Position numbers and translations under genes: made by a program. This document shows, one piece after another, positions 1-7,758 of a stretch of DNA of 32,152 nucleotides. A model generated the notes under the pieces. It saw only the letters and a list, made by a program, of their open reading frames with translations, ran no database searches and was not told the DNA's origin. This DNA comes from a virus. Location: positions 1 through 32,152 of IMG/VR virus record IMGVR_UViG_3300020474_000062; one strand, given 5' to 3'. Every line of letters starts with the position of its first letter. The first letter of the stretch is position 1.

Positions 1-58
1 GAGGGGTTATGCGGTTACCCGCCGCGTAGACCTAGAACGTCAAGATAAGGAGAAAACA
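1..58 (+). other. Leader or end of an upstream gene, G+C-rich
   Basis: This stretch is richer in G+C than the rest of the window. Frame 1 reads 15 codons (EGLCGYPPRRPRTSR) to a TAA at 46-48, which could be the end of an upstream gene. Frame 2 stays open from the window edge into the first gene (RGYAVTRRVDLERQDKEKT before Met), so an N-terminal extension cannot be excluded. A small GCGG/CCGC hairpin can form at 11-22. The ribosome site AAGGAG at 47-52 favours a start at 59. Confidence 0.4.
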
Positions 59-490
59 ATGGGAAGACCAATAAACAAAGACAAAATTGGTTTTGGTACC
101 GGACGTATTAAAGTAAGTAGACACTTTTTTACAGGTGGTTCTGAAGCTACATCAGCGGCACATATTCACAGACAAGCTGGTAATAATAAATTTGTTATTA
201 GATTAGATTCTAATGCAACTGGCGTGTTTACACCTGCTACACATGCAGACGACGAACTTATGACACTTGTTAACAAAGCTAACGGTGCATTAGTTGCAGG
301 AGAATTTAAAATTGATGCAACGGGTTCTGATTCAACAGTTTACCAAGTTACAAAACTTAGAAATAGAACTGTACAGCTAGAAGGTGGCGGTACTGAACAA
401 ACTGCTATCTACGGCATAGGTATTGATGCTAGTGCTAGGGAAGGTTCAACAGTTAATAATACATTAAGTGTTAACATACCTAAACAATAG
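59..490 (+). CDS. Putative virion structural protein (143 aa)
   Basis: The product starts MGRPINKDKIG, a style of N-terminus I associate with small structural proteins of T4-like marine phages; that is family memory, not a search result. It is basic at the N-terminus and then rich in Thr, Gly, Asn and Val, with no transmembrane segment or signal peptide. A central stretch (about residues 85-120, containing VYQVTKLRNRTVQLEGG) looks like alternating beta strands. ATG at 59 is chosen because AAGGAG lies six bases upstream, although the frame remains open to the window edge. A hairpin terminator follows directly. A role as a small virion or tail component is inferred from the neighbourhood only. 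Confidence 0.75.
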   Translation: MGRPINKDKIGFGTGRIKVSRHFFTGGSEATSAAHIHRQAGNNKFVIRLDSNATGVFTPATHADDELMTLVNKANGALVAGEFKIDATGSDSTVYQVTKLRNRTVQLEGGGTEQTAIYGIGIDASAREGSTVNNTLSVNIPKQ

Positions 491-500
491 GTTTTAATAG

Positions 501-526
501 TGTAGGGGTGAAAGCCCCTACATTTT
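501..526 (+). terminator. Rho-independent terminator
   Basis: A perfect 8-bp stem, TGTAGGGG at 501-508 and CCCCTACA at 515-522, closes a six-base loop and is followed by TTTT at 523-526. It begins 10 bases after the stop of the 143-aa gene and ends only 11 bases before the next start codon, so it may be partial or attenuating. The T tract is short. Confidence 0.75.
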
Positions 527-537
527 AAGGATTATAA

Positions 538-1578
538 ATGTCAAAAGTACTAAAAGTTGAAAACGGAAATTACTCAGTAAAAGTAGAAGCGGGTCAAAAT
601 ATTATTCTTGATACTGCAAGGGGAACTACATCAGGATCTCCTTCAAAACCTGCTGGTACAGTAATTGTAAGAGGAAGTTTAGAAGTAGAAGGTACTACAA
701 CTACAGTCGAATCAAATAATACTGTAATCGCTGACAATGTTATTTTACTCAATAGTGGAGAAACTGGTGCTGGTATCAGTATTGCTAATAATAGAGAAGC
801 TGGTATTGAAATAGAAAGAGGCACATTAGACAATGCAAAAATATTGTTTGATGAAACTATTGCATGGAGTTTAGGTGCTACAAGTAGTACTGGTACATTT
901 AAACTTATTAATTCAGCGGCACAGATTTTGCCTTTACACACTAACGGTATTAAATCTGCAGGAAAACTTTATGTAGATACAGGTTCGGATGTGATAAGTG
1001 TTACAAACACTACAAACTATGAAGAAGGTATTTTTACATACACAGGGTCAAATATTGTAGATGGCGGTGGCGGTGTTGTTCAAGACGATGACAACATACC
1101 TAATACGAAAGCACTAGTTGATTATGTTTCGTATGCACTAACAACATTGGGTGTGGCAGATAATATAGCTGAAGGTGATACAAAGGTTGAAGTACAAGAT
1201 TTTAGTGTAACAGGTGCTCCAAGTAAGATGCTTGTAAACATTGACGGTACTGAAAGATTTGCAGTATATGACAACAGATTAGAATTTGCATCAATTAGGT
1301 TATCAGGAAATAAAATTTCCGTATTAGATAGTAATGCAGACTTAGAACTTGAAGCGGCAGGCACAGGATCTGTTGTGGTAAACGATATATTAAACTTAAT
1401 GGAAACTCCGGGCGTAGATGATGCAAGTGTTGACCCAGGTGCACCTACTGAAGGAATAAAATTATACAGTAAAACTCAAGGATCCGGTAATACAGGATTA
1501 TTTTTTGTAAATAAAAGCAGTACATCAGATGAGATTATAAGCCACAATCGTGCTTTGGTTTATAGTATGATCTTTTAA
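538..1578 (+). CDS. Tail-fibre-like structural protein (346 aa)
   Basis: The N-terminal third has the layout common in marine phage fibres: a beta segment around VIVRGSLEVEGTTTTVESN (residues ~42-60) followed by IADNVILLNSGETGAGIS and AGIEIERG. Residues ~262-285 carry the repeat LDSNADLELEAAGTGSVVV, which recurs many times in the two fibre genes downstream and marks this protein as part of the same fibre family. The C-terminus ends in a compact hydrophobic tail (ALVYSMIF), a type of ending I associate with such proteins. AAGG at 527-530 is the ribosome site. I infer a trimeric beta-rich fibre or tail accessory; the exact location in the virion is unknown. Confidence 0.8.
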   Translation: MSKVLKVENGNYSVKVEAGQNIILDTARGTTSGSPSKPAGTVIVRGSLEVEGTTTTVESNNTVIADNVILLNSGETGAGISIANNREAGIEIERGTLDNAKILFDETIAWSLGATSSTGTFKLINSAAQILPLHTNGIKSAGKLYVDTGSDVISVTNTTNYEEGIFTYTGSNIVDGGGGVVQDDDNIPNTKALVDYVSYALTTLGVADNIAEGDTKVEVQDFSVTGAPSKMLVNIDGTERFAVYDNRLEFASIRLSGNKISVLDSNADLELEAAGTGSVVVNDILNLMETPGVDDASVDPGAPTEGIKLYSKTQGSGNTGLFFVNKSSTSDEIISHNRALVYSMIF

Positions 1579-1589
1579 AAGGAAATGAA

Positions 1590-1922
1590 ATGGCAATAGT
1601 AACAAATAGATTAACAACTACACAACTTGATGCAATCACAGTTCCGTCAAACAAAACATATGCAATTACTAATATTTTAGTATGCAATAATGGAAGTGCG
1701 GCGGCGACATTTGATATGCATTTCATTCCAAGCGGCTCTGCACTTAGTAACAATGTTACACGGGTTATAAATGGACTTTCTGTTGATGCAACAGAAACAT
1801 TTACATTTGATAGCGAAAAAATAGTACTATCTACAGGTGACAAGATATCTTTTGTTGCATCTCCAGACGTAGGAAGCGGTAATACTAATTTAAGTGCAAT
1901 GGTTAGTTACTTGGAAGTATAA
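1590..1922 (+). CDS. Small beta-rich structural protein (110 aa), paralogue group
   Basis: This short protein seems to be made of alternating beta strands with no helices, membrane segment or cysteine cluster. It resembles the proteins at 11566-11895 and 26587-26907 in length, in an early strand of the type ITNILVCNNGS, in a central KIVLSTGDKI-like strand and in the ending VSYLEV (VSYVETT in the second copy). Each copy follows a long or medium fibre gene. An immunoglobulin-like or jelly-roll fold is plausible but is inference. The ribosome site AAGGA lies just before the ATG; its stop is one base from the next start, suggesting coupled translation. Confidence 0.8.
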   Translation: MAIVTNRLTTTQLDAITVPSNKTYAITNILVCNNGSAAATFDMHFIPSGSALSNNVTRVINGLSVDATETFTFDSEKIVLSTGDKISFVASPDVGSGNTNLSAMVSYLEV

Positions 1923-1923
1923 T

Positions 1924-2724
1924 ATGAGACTTATAAAAGCACAAACAACTAATCTTCGTAGCATTAAAGCTAAAGGTATTAGGTATGACATAAACGGTCA
2001 AGTGATTTTAGACAGTACTGATGCAATTCTTGTTCCAAAAGGAACAACTGCACAAAGACCCACTAGTCCTGCAAACGGACATCTGCGTTATAATACCGAT
2101 ACAAACGAAATTGAAGGTTATCAAAATGGTGCTTGGAGAAAAGTAAGATACAAAGAACCAAATACTGTGGGAATAATACAACAAAATCTCGGTAGTGGAG
2201 ATGCTAATGAAACTATATTTGGACCATTAGCAAGTGGTGACAGCGATTATCCTACACCGGCGGCGGCACAAAATGTTTTAGTATTTGTAGAGAACGTTTT
2301 TCAAATTTCAAGTACAAACTATTCTTTGGTTCAAAATCCAGGCGCACAAAATACAATTACAAGTATTGTCAGTGTAGGAACAAGTACAGTAATTGAAACA
2401 GCTACAGCTCACGGATTTACCACTGCTAATTTAATATATGTTACAGGAGTAGAGAGCACAATAGACGATGCTGTTGAAAACTTAAACACTGATGATTCAA
2501 GTTCTCCTGGAAGCCATACAATTACAAGCATACCAGCCGCAAATAGAATAGAAATTGCTGTTGATACAGCTGGTGGTAATACAGCAAACTACATTGCTAG
2601 TAGTGGAAAGATTTTTAAATCTGGTACTTCCACAGGCCCATATCTAGATGGTTATTATTTAAGTTTTACATCTGCACCACCATTAGATAAACCTATAACT
2701 GTCCTACATAACTTCGACAAATAA
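1924..2724 (+). CDS. Fibre-associated structural protein with GTTAQRP module (266 aa)
   Basis: The start is placed at ATG 1924, one base after the preceding stop and six bases after GGAAG (1913-1917). An in-frame ATG at 1894 would overlap the upstream gene by ten codons and has no such site. Residues ~38-72 hold the module PKGTTAQRP...G.LRYNT...E.Y..G.W, also found in both VGRISGPLL fibres and, in degenerate form, in the 151-aa protein at 26924. Residues ~95-125 contain LVFVENVFQ. A second module (~140-220) has the pattern TATAHGFT.A..IYVTGV....ITSI...N.IEI, a beta domain frequent in marine phage fibres. It probably belongs to the tail or fibre apparatus. Confidence 0.8.
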   Translation: MRLIKAQTTNLRSIKAKGIRYDINGQVILDSTDAILVPKGTTAQRPTSPANGHLRYNTDTNEIEGYQNGAWRKVRYKEPNTVGIIQQNLGSGDANETIFGPLASGDSDYPTPAAAQNVLVFVENVFQISSTNYSLVQNPGAQNTITSIVSVGTSTVIETATAHGFTTANLIYVTGVESTIDDAVENLNTDDSSSPGSHTITSIPAANRIEIAVDTAGGNTANYIASSGKIFKSGTSTGPYLDGYYLSFTSAPPLDKPITVLHNFDK

Positions 2725-2728
2725 TAAA

Positions 2729-2736
2729 ATAAATAC
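2729..2736 (+). promoter_or_regulatory. Putative T4-type late promoter
   Basis: ATAAATAC (AATAAATA from 2728) resembles the T4 late consensus TATAAATA. It lies in the 32-base gap just upstream of the GTG start at 2757. Related octamers occupy the other wide gaps at 7636, 17847 and 30752. It is close to the ribosome site, so the leader would be short. Confidence 0.5.
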
Positions 2737-2756
2737 TGTGACAAGGAGACAATTAC

Positions 2757-5700
2757 GTGTCACAAGTAGGTAGAATATCGGGTCCATTACTTAATGCAAA
2801 TTTAGAAAGACAGGGCGTTGGCCTTTCTTTTAAAAATGTGTTAACTGACGATCCTATTCTTTTTATTGATTCAGCTAACAAAAAGCTAAGTGTAAACTAC
2901 AACGGTACTCCTCTAGCTGACTTATATATTCCATCACAAATAAGTTTAGGATCTAAATTAATCGCAGGTTCCTCTGCAACATTTGGCAACTTTACAATAA
3001 GTTCTGAAAGCATAGCAATATCAAGTGGTGATATAAATCTTAACGCAGGTAATGCAATACGCATGACTGGATTTGGTACAAAAGATTCTTCTAATAATAT
3101 TGTAATAACTGCTAGAGATAATAATATTAGTACAGATAATAATAACAACATCGTTTTAGATCCTGCAGGCACAGGAACAACTGAATTTTTTGCTAACACA
3201 AACGTAGACGGAAACATTACTGCTACAGGAAATATTACAGCAGATGGAAACATTACACTAGGTAGTGGCGGAGAAGATAATGTTTCTATAGGTGCAGATA
3301 TAAACAACAATCTTTTACCTGATGTCACAGACACATATGATTTAGGTTCAGCAGGATTTATGTATAAAGATGGACATGCTGTAAGTTTAACAACAGATGC
3401 ACTAGTAACAAGTCAAAGCATTCAATTAAACAGCACTATTGCACAAAGCGTATTTGCTAACAATGGACCTCCTATTTTATATGCTGACAAGATGATTGTT
3501 AACGAAAGTGGAAAAGTAAGAACATTTGCAACACAACCATCAAATGCAACTGAATATCAAGCAGAATTTGATGCAGAAGTAGATATAAATGTTTCAAACT
3601 TTGTAACAACATTTCCTTCAAATCACTGGATAATGGGAGACATGGCGGTCAGCACAAGTTATTATGCTTTTACTGTGTTTAGATTTACTAGCTGGAGTGC
3701 TGGTGATAATAAATGTTATGTTTTCAATAGATCAAACGATCAATTAGTATACACATTTGACGATTCTACTGCTGGTACTTCCGAAGAGTGGGGAACCCAG
3801 TTAGCTATGAACGACTCTTATATTGCAATTGGTAATTTTGATTCCAACGGCTCTGTAGATGTTTATGATTTAAGTACAGGATCACTAGCACATTCATTTA
3901 CTGACCCTACATATTCTGGTAGCAACAATTACTTTGGAGCCGGTCTATGTATGACTCCAGATGGTGCTTCGACTCACTATGTAGGCATAGGAGCACACTA
4001 TTCAGATGTTGGTTCTAGTAATAGAGGAGCGGCTTACGTTTATAGGCTTTCAGATGGACAACGTTATGATTTTCTTACACCTACAATACCAACCGGTAGT
4101 AATCATTTCGGCATAGGCATTGATATGAATAAAACAAAAGTTGCCATAGCTTCGCCAACTAATTTGCAAGAAGTTTACATATATGAACTTTCTAGTATGA
4201 ACACAAGTCCAAGTACACAAACTCCTAGTGTTACAATACCAAAATATGAATCAGGCGGCAGTGGAAGTCAAGCCAATAGATGGGGTGGCGATTATGCTCT
4301 CAGTGAAGGATCAGCAACTGCTAGATTCAGCAATGGTGTATGTTTAACTGACAGTTACATTATTATTTCATCGGCTAGCTATAGGGGTAGTGGCAGTCAA
4401 GGTATAAAATCAGGAAAGGTATATCAATTTGATTTATCAGGAAACTATATAAGAAGTTTTCTCACACCTAGTAATGCATACGCATCAGGATATGAAAGTT
4501 ATGCTAAATATGATCGTTTTGGTGCTTCGGTAGACGCAACTGATAGTAAAATCGTAATAGGAGCAACCAGTTTTGGTCAGGGTGGTTCACTTCAGACAAT
4601 AGAAACTCCCGCAGATAAGTTTGAACAAGACTCTGGTACAGGAACCTTTTATGTATATGATGCCAGTACAGGTGATTTATTAAGTAGAAGTCCAGCCGCA
4701 TGGTATCAATCAGGACTACAGACTTATGCAGGCACTGGTACATCAAGTACCCGTATAAGTTCATATTTTTTCTCAGAAAATTTTGGTGCTAGAGTTAGAA
4801 TAGACGGCAATCATATATTTGCAATGTCAGAAGGGGGTAGGACAAACCAAACAACTAAACCGGGTGGATACATGATGTTTTACGATACATCTCCTCCTGG
4901 AAATACAATTCAGAATATAGGATTAGATGTTGGAAATACATTTTACGTAGCACAGCATAATGGAAACGACACCAATTCGGGAACAACACCGTATGGGCCT
5001 TTCAAAACAATAAAACGTGCTTTAGATGCCGCAGATGCTAGTACTGCTGGACCAGTTACTATTAGAGTATTTGCAGGAGGTTATGAAGAGGTGACTCCAC
5101 TTGTTGTTCCAAGTAATGTTACAATTACAGGTGAAGACATGCGTAACACAACTGTTAGACCAGAAAGTGCATATCAGAGTAATGATGTATTTCATTTAAC
5201 AGGTGAAACTACAGTACAAAATTTAACAGTCAAAGATTTTTACTATGATAGTTCAGGAGATACTGGTTATGCTTTTAGATTTGCACCCAACTCTACAATA
5301 ACAACAAGAAGTCCGTATATACAAAATATTACAGTGATAACACAAGGAACAACTACAAGTGCAAGTGATCCAAGAGGCTTTGCAAGTGGAGATGCTGGTA
5401 GAGGTGCATTGGTAGACGGTGCGGCAGTTCTTAATACCAGTGAAGAAGCAAGTATGTTGTTCCATTCAGTAACATTTATAACACCAGGAGTAGATGCATT
5501 AACATGCACCAACGGTGTGCGTGTTGAATGGTTAAATTGCTTTACATATTTTGCAAATATAGGCATACATTGTAAAAATGGCAGTACAGGACATTTATCA
5601 TCAGACGGAAGCACAACAAAGTATGGAGCAGAATTAAGAAGTATTGCAAGTGCATGTGTGTATGGAAACACAGGCATAAAAGGTGATGGTGCAGATGTTT

Positions 5701-7613
5701 TAATTTATGCAATTAATCATAATCTTGCATATATAGGCGCAGGAAAATTTGTCGACAACGACCCTAGCAGAGCAATACAATCTCAGGAAGTAGTAAAGGC
5801 TAATTCTGCTAAAGTATTTTTTAGTTCACAAGATCATTCAGGTAATTTTAGAGTAGGAGATGTTTTTCACGTCAATCAAGAAGACGGAACAACAAGCCTA
5901 AATTTATCCTCAGCAGAATTTGCCAATTTAAATTCTTTGATATTGACAACCGGTGGAAATTCTACAGAATTATATCCTGACAGAATAGAAGTTGGAGATT
6001 TTAGACTCAAAGGACAAACATTAGAAACAGTAAACTTGGATCTAAATTTAAACAGCTATTCTAACATGAATATGATAAAGTTTCTAGATAATGTTAACAT
6101 GACGCAGAATTTTGTTTTAGATCAAGGAATTTCCATTGGTGGTGGATTTGCTTACATAGGAGAACAAATAGGTAACACACTTGTATTAGGAGCAAATATT
6201 GGTAGTGATTTAAATCCTTCAGTAAGTGGAACACACGACCTAGGAACAAATGCATTAAAATGGAAAGAAGGATATTTTTCTCAAATTAATGTAGCTGATA
6301 TAAACATGGTAGACACAAAAATTTCGACTGTGGTTTCAAATGCTGATTTAGAATTAGTTGCAAACGGATCAGGCAAAGTTATAGTTCCTGGCAATACATT
6401 AGAAGTTAAGGAAATGTCTACACCACCTACTGGCACCATGACTTTTAATAATTTTAGTACACAAGGTATTACTACTACAGGCGATATTATTGTTAATCAA
6501 AATTATATATTTAATGATTTAACTGCAACAACAATGTCTATTAACGGACCAATATCATTTGATTCAATTACATTTGATATGAACAATATTAGAACTACAG
6601 ATTCCAATGCAGATTTAGAATTACGTGCAAGTGGAACAGGTAATATATTATTTTCTAATAATACAAACTTCAATAACAATGCAACAGTTAACGGAACACT
6701 TAAGATTGGAGCAAGTAATTTTACTAGAGTTACTGCTGACTTTACTACTGGTGATCTGCAACTTTATCAAAATGTTATTGAAACCAGCAACTCAAACAGC
6801 AATTTAGAACTTAGACCATATCCAGGCAAATCAGTTATAGCACAAAAATTAAAATTTGATGGCACCAATTTGACTAATGCACCTTTATATCCAACTGAGA
6901 ATATTACATTTTCAGCACCACATGTTGATGTATCATCTGCAAATAAAAGCATACGTATTCCACGTGGTACTACAGCAGAAAGGGGCACAGCAACAGCAGG
7001 ACAATTTAGGTATAACACAACAGATAGTATTTTCGAAGCATATTCTACAGGCTGGGAAGGCTTTAATGGATTATATTCTGATAACAGAACTACAAAACTA
7101 TTAGTACATCCTACATCAGATCAAATTGATATTACTATTAATAGCGTATCTTCTGGAACAATAGATGCAACTAAATTCAGTCACAACGGCTTACAAACAG
7201 ATGGAGAAACACTTGTTAACGGGAACACAATTACCACAGTAGTTTCAAACTCAGACTTAGAACTTAAACCAAACGGAAACGGCAATATTTTTGTAGGTAC
7301 TGTGATGAAATTTGAGGATAACAAATTTATCAACACAGCATCAGACGGAAATATTTCTTTTGCATCTACAGGAGAGGGTTATTCACAGTTTGGCGGTAGT
7401 ACAGGTATTGTAATTCCTGTAGGGACAACAGCTCAGCGTCCAGAGAACCTAGGTAATCCATCAACACAAGGACAGTTGAGATTTAACACAACGCTTTCAA
7501 GAATGGAAGTTTATACTGGTTCTGTATGGGAAAATTCAGCAGGTTTTATTGAAACAGTTCCACTAAATGATGCTGAAGATATCAACTTCGAACAGACGCT
7601 TATCTTTGGGTAA
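2757..7613 (+). CDS. Giant tail fibre with FG-GAP-like propeller and beta-helix (1618 aa)
   Basis: The GTG start follows AAGGAG (2743-2748) by eight bases. Residues 1-~50 carry VGRISGPLLNANLERQGV, homologous to the next gene, and probably attach the fibre. About residues 276-715 form a propeller-like region of seven repeats, each with a pattern such as FGAGLCM or FGASVDA followed by IGA-type strands and a VYVYD-type strand (markers near 345, 392, 451, 523, 588 and 676). A right-handed beta-helix follows from ~726 (FYVAQHNGND, PFKTIKRALDAAD) through RSPYIQN (~851) and NGVRVEWLNCFTYFA (~919). SQDHSGNFRVGDVF is near 1025. The C-terminus has SNADLEL-type repeats (~1190, 1282, 1345, 1497) and two GTTAxR/RYNT modules (~1400, ~1553). 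The propeller is absent from the paralogue at 7759. Confidence 0.88.
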   Translation: MSQVGRISGPLLNANLERQGVGLSFKNVLTDDPILFIDSANKKLSVNYNGTPLADLYIPSQISLGSKLIAGSSATFGNFTISSESIAISSGDINLNAGNAIRMTGFGTKDSSNNIVITARDNNISTDNNNNIVLDPAGTGTTEFFANTNVDGNITATGNITADGNITLGSGGEDNVSIGADINNNLLPDVTDTYDLGSAGFMYKDGHAVSLTTDALVTSQSIQLNSTIAQSVFANNGPPILYADKMIVNESGKVRTFATQPSNATEYQAEFDAEVDINVSNFVTTFPSNHWIMGDMAVSTSYYAFTVFRFTSWSAGDNKCYVFNRSNDQLVYTFDDSTAGTSEEWGTQLAMNDSYIAIGNFDSNGSVDVYDLSTGSLAHSFTDPTYSGSNNYFGAGLCMTPDGASTHYVGIGAHYSDVGSSNRGAAYVYRLSDGQRYDFLTPTIPTGSNHFGIGIDMNKTKVAIASPTNLQEVYIYELSSMNTSPSTQTPSVTIPKYESGGSGSQANRWGGDYALSEGSATARFSNGVCLTDSYIIISSASYRGSGSQGIKSGKVYQFDLSGNYIRSFLTPSNAYASGYESYAKYDRFGASVDATDSKIVIGATSFGQGGSLQTIETPADKFEQDSGTGTFYVYDASTGDLLSRSPAAWYQSGLQTYAGTGTSSTRISSYFFSENFGARVRIDGNHIFAMSEGGRTNQTTKPGGYMMFYDTSPPGNTIQNIGLDVGNTFYVAQHNGNDTNSGTTPYGPFKTIKRALDAADASTAGPVTIRVFAGGYEEVTPLVVPSNVTITGEDMRNTTVRPESAYQSNDVFHLTGETTVQNLTVKDFYYDSSGDTGYAFRFAPNSTITTRSPYIQNITVITQGTTTSASDPRGFASGDAGRGALVDGAAVLNTSEEASMLFHSVTFITPGVDALTCTNGVRVEWLNCFTYFANIGIHCKNGSTGHLSSDGSTTKYGAELRSIASACVYGNTGIKGDGADVLIYAINHNLAYIGAGKFVDNDPSRAIQSQEVVKANSAKVFFSSQDHSGNFRVGDVFHVNQEDGTTSLNLSSAEFANLNSLILTTGGNSTELYPDRIEVGDFRLKGQTLETVNLDLNLNSYSNMNMIKFLDNVNMTQNFVLDQGISIGGGFAYIGEQIGNTLVLGANIGSDLNPSVSGTHDLGTNALKWKEGYFSQINVADINMVDTKISTVVSNADLELVANGSGKVIVPGNTLEVKEMSTPPTGTMTFNNFSTQGITTTGDIIVNQNYIFNDLTATTMSINGPISFDSITFDMNNIRTTDSNADLELRASGTGNILFSNNTNFNNNATVNGTLKIGASNFTRVTADFTTGDLQLYQNVIETSNSNSNLELRPYPGKSVIAQKLKFDGTNLTNAPLYPTENITFSAPHVDVSSANKSIRIPRGTTAERGTATAGQFRYNTTDSIFEAYSTGWEGFNGLYSDNRTTKLLVHPTSDQIDITINSVSSGTIDATKFSHNGLQTDGETLVNGNTITTVVSNSDLELKPNGNGNIFVGTVMKFEDNKFINTASDGNISFASTGEGYSQFGGSTGIVIPVGTTAQRPENLGNPSTQGQLRFNTTLSRMEVYTGSVWENSAGFIETVPLNDAEDINFEQTLIFG

Positions 7614-7635
7614 TAGACCCTATATCACATAAAAC

Positions 7636-7643
7636 GATAAATA
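7636..7643 (+). promoter_or_regulatory. Putative T4-type late promoter
   Basis: GATAAATA matches the T4 late octamer TATAAATA except at its first base. It lies 22 bases after the stop of the 1618-aa fibre gene and 115 bases before the next main start, which makes it the best-spaced example in the window. Confidence 0.6.
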
Positions 7644-7758
7644 ATGTTAATGCCATGATAATTGACCAATTACTGGCAGTCCAAACTGTGGTCAGTCGGC
7701 AAAGAGCATTAGCTGAAAATCAGACTGGAGGGACAGGATCCCCGCTTAAGGAGAAGAG
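7644..7758 (+). other. Long leader with dyads and a 45-codon overlapping frame
   Basis: This is most of the longest gap in the window and is richer in G+C than its neighbours. A stem of TGACCA (7663-7668) with TGGTCA (7689-7694), extended inside by CAGT/ACTG around a CCAA loop, could form, with an eight-base bulge on one side. A second small dyad, CTGA-AAA-TCAG, is at 7713-7723. An ATG at 7655 opens a 45-codon frame ending at 7792, inside the next gene (it starts MIIDQLLAVQTVVSRQRALA). No ribosome site is evident for it, so I do not call it a gene. Confidence 0.4.

Noticed and set aside
533-540. TATAAATG just at the start of the 346-aa gene as a late promoter
   Set aside because: It includes the start codon itself, so a transcript starting downstream would lack the ribosome site.
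1894-1923. Earlier ATG at 1894 for the 266-aa gene
   Set aside because: It would overlap the preceding gene by ten codons without a ribosome site; ATG 1924 has GGAAG at proper spacing and begins a typical N-terminus.
4960-5700. Pectate-lyase or other depolymerase activity of the beta-helix
   Set aside because: The fold-type motifs are clear, but I cannot identify conserved catalytic acidic residues, so only a structural core is claimed.
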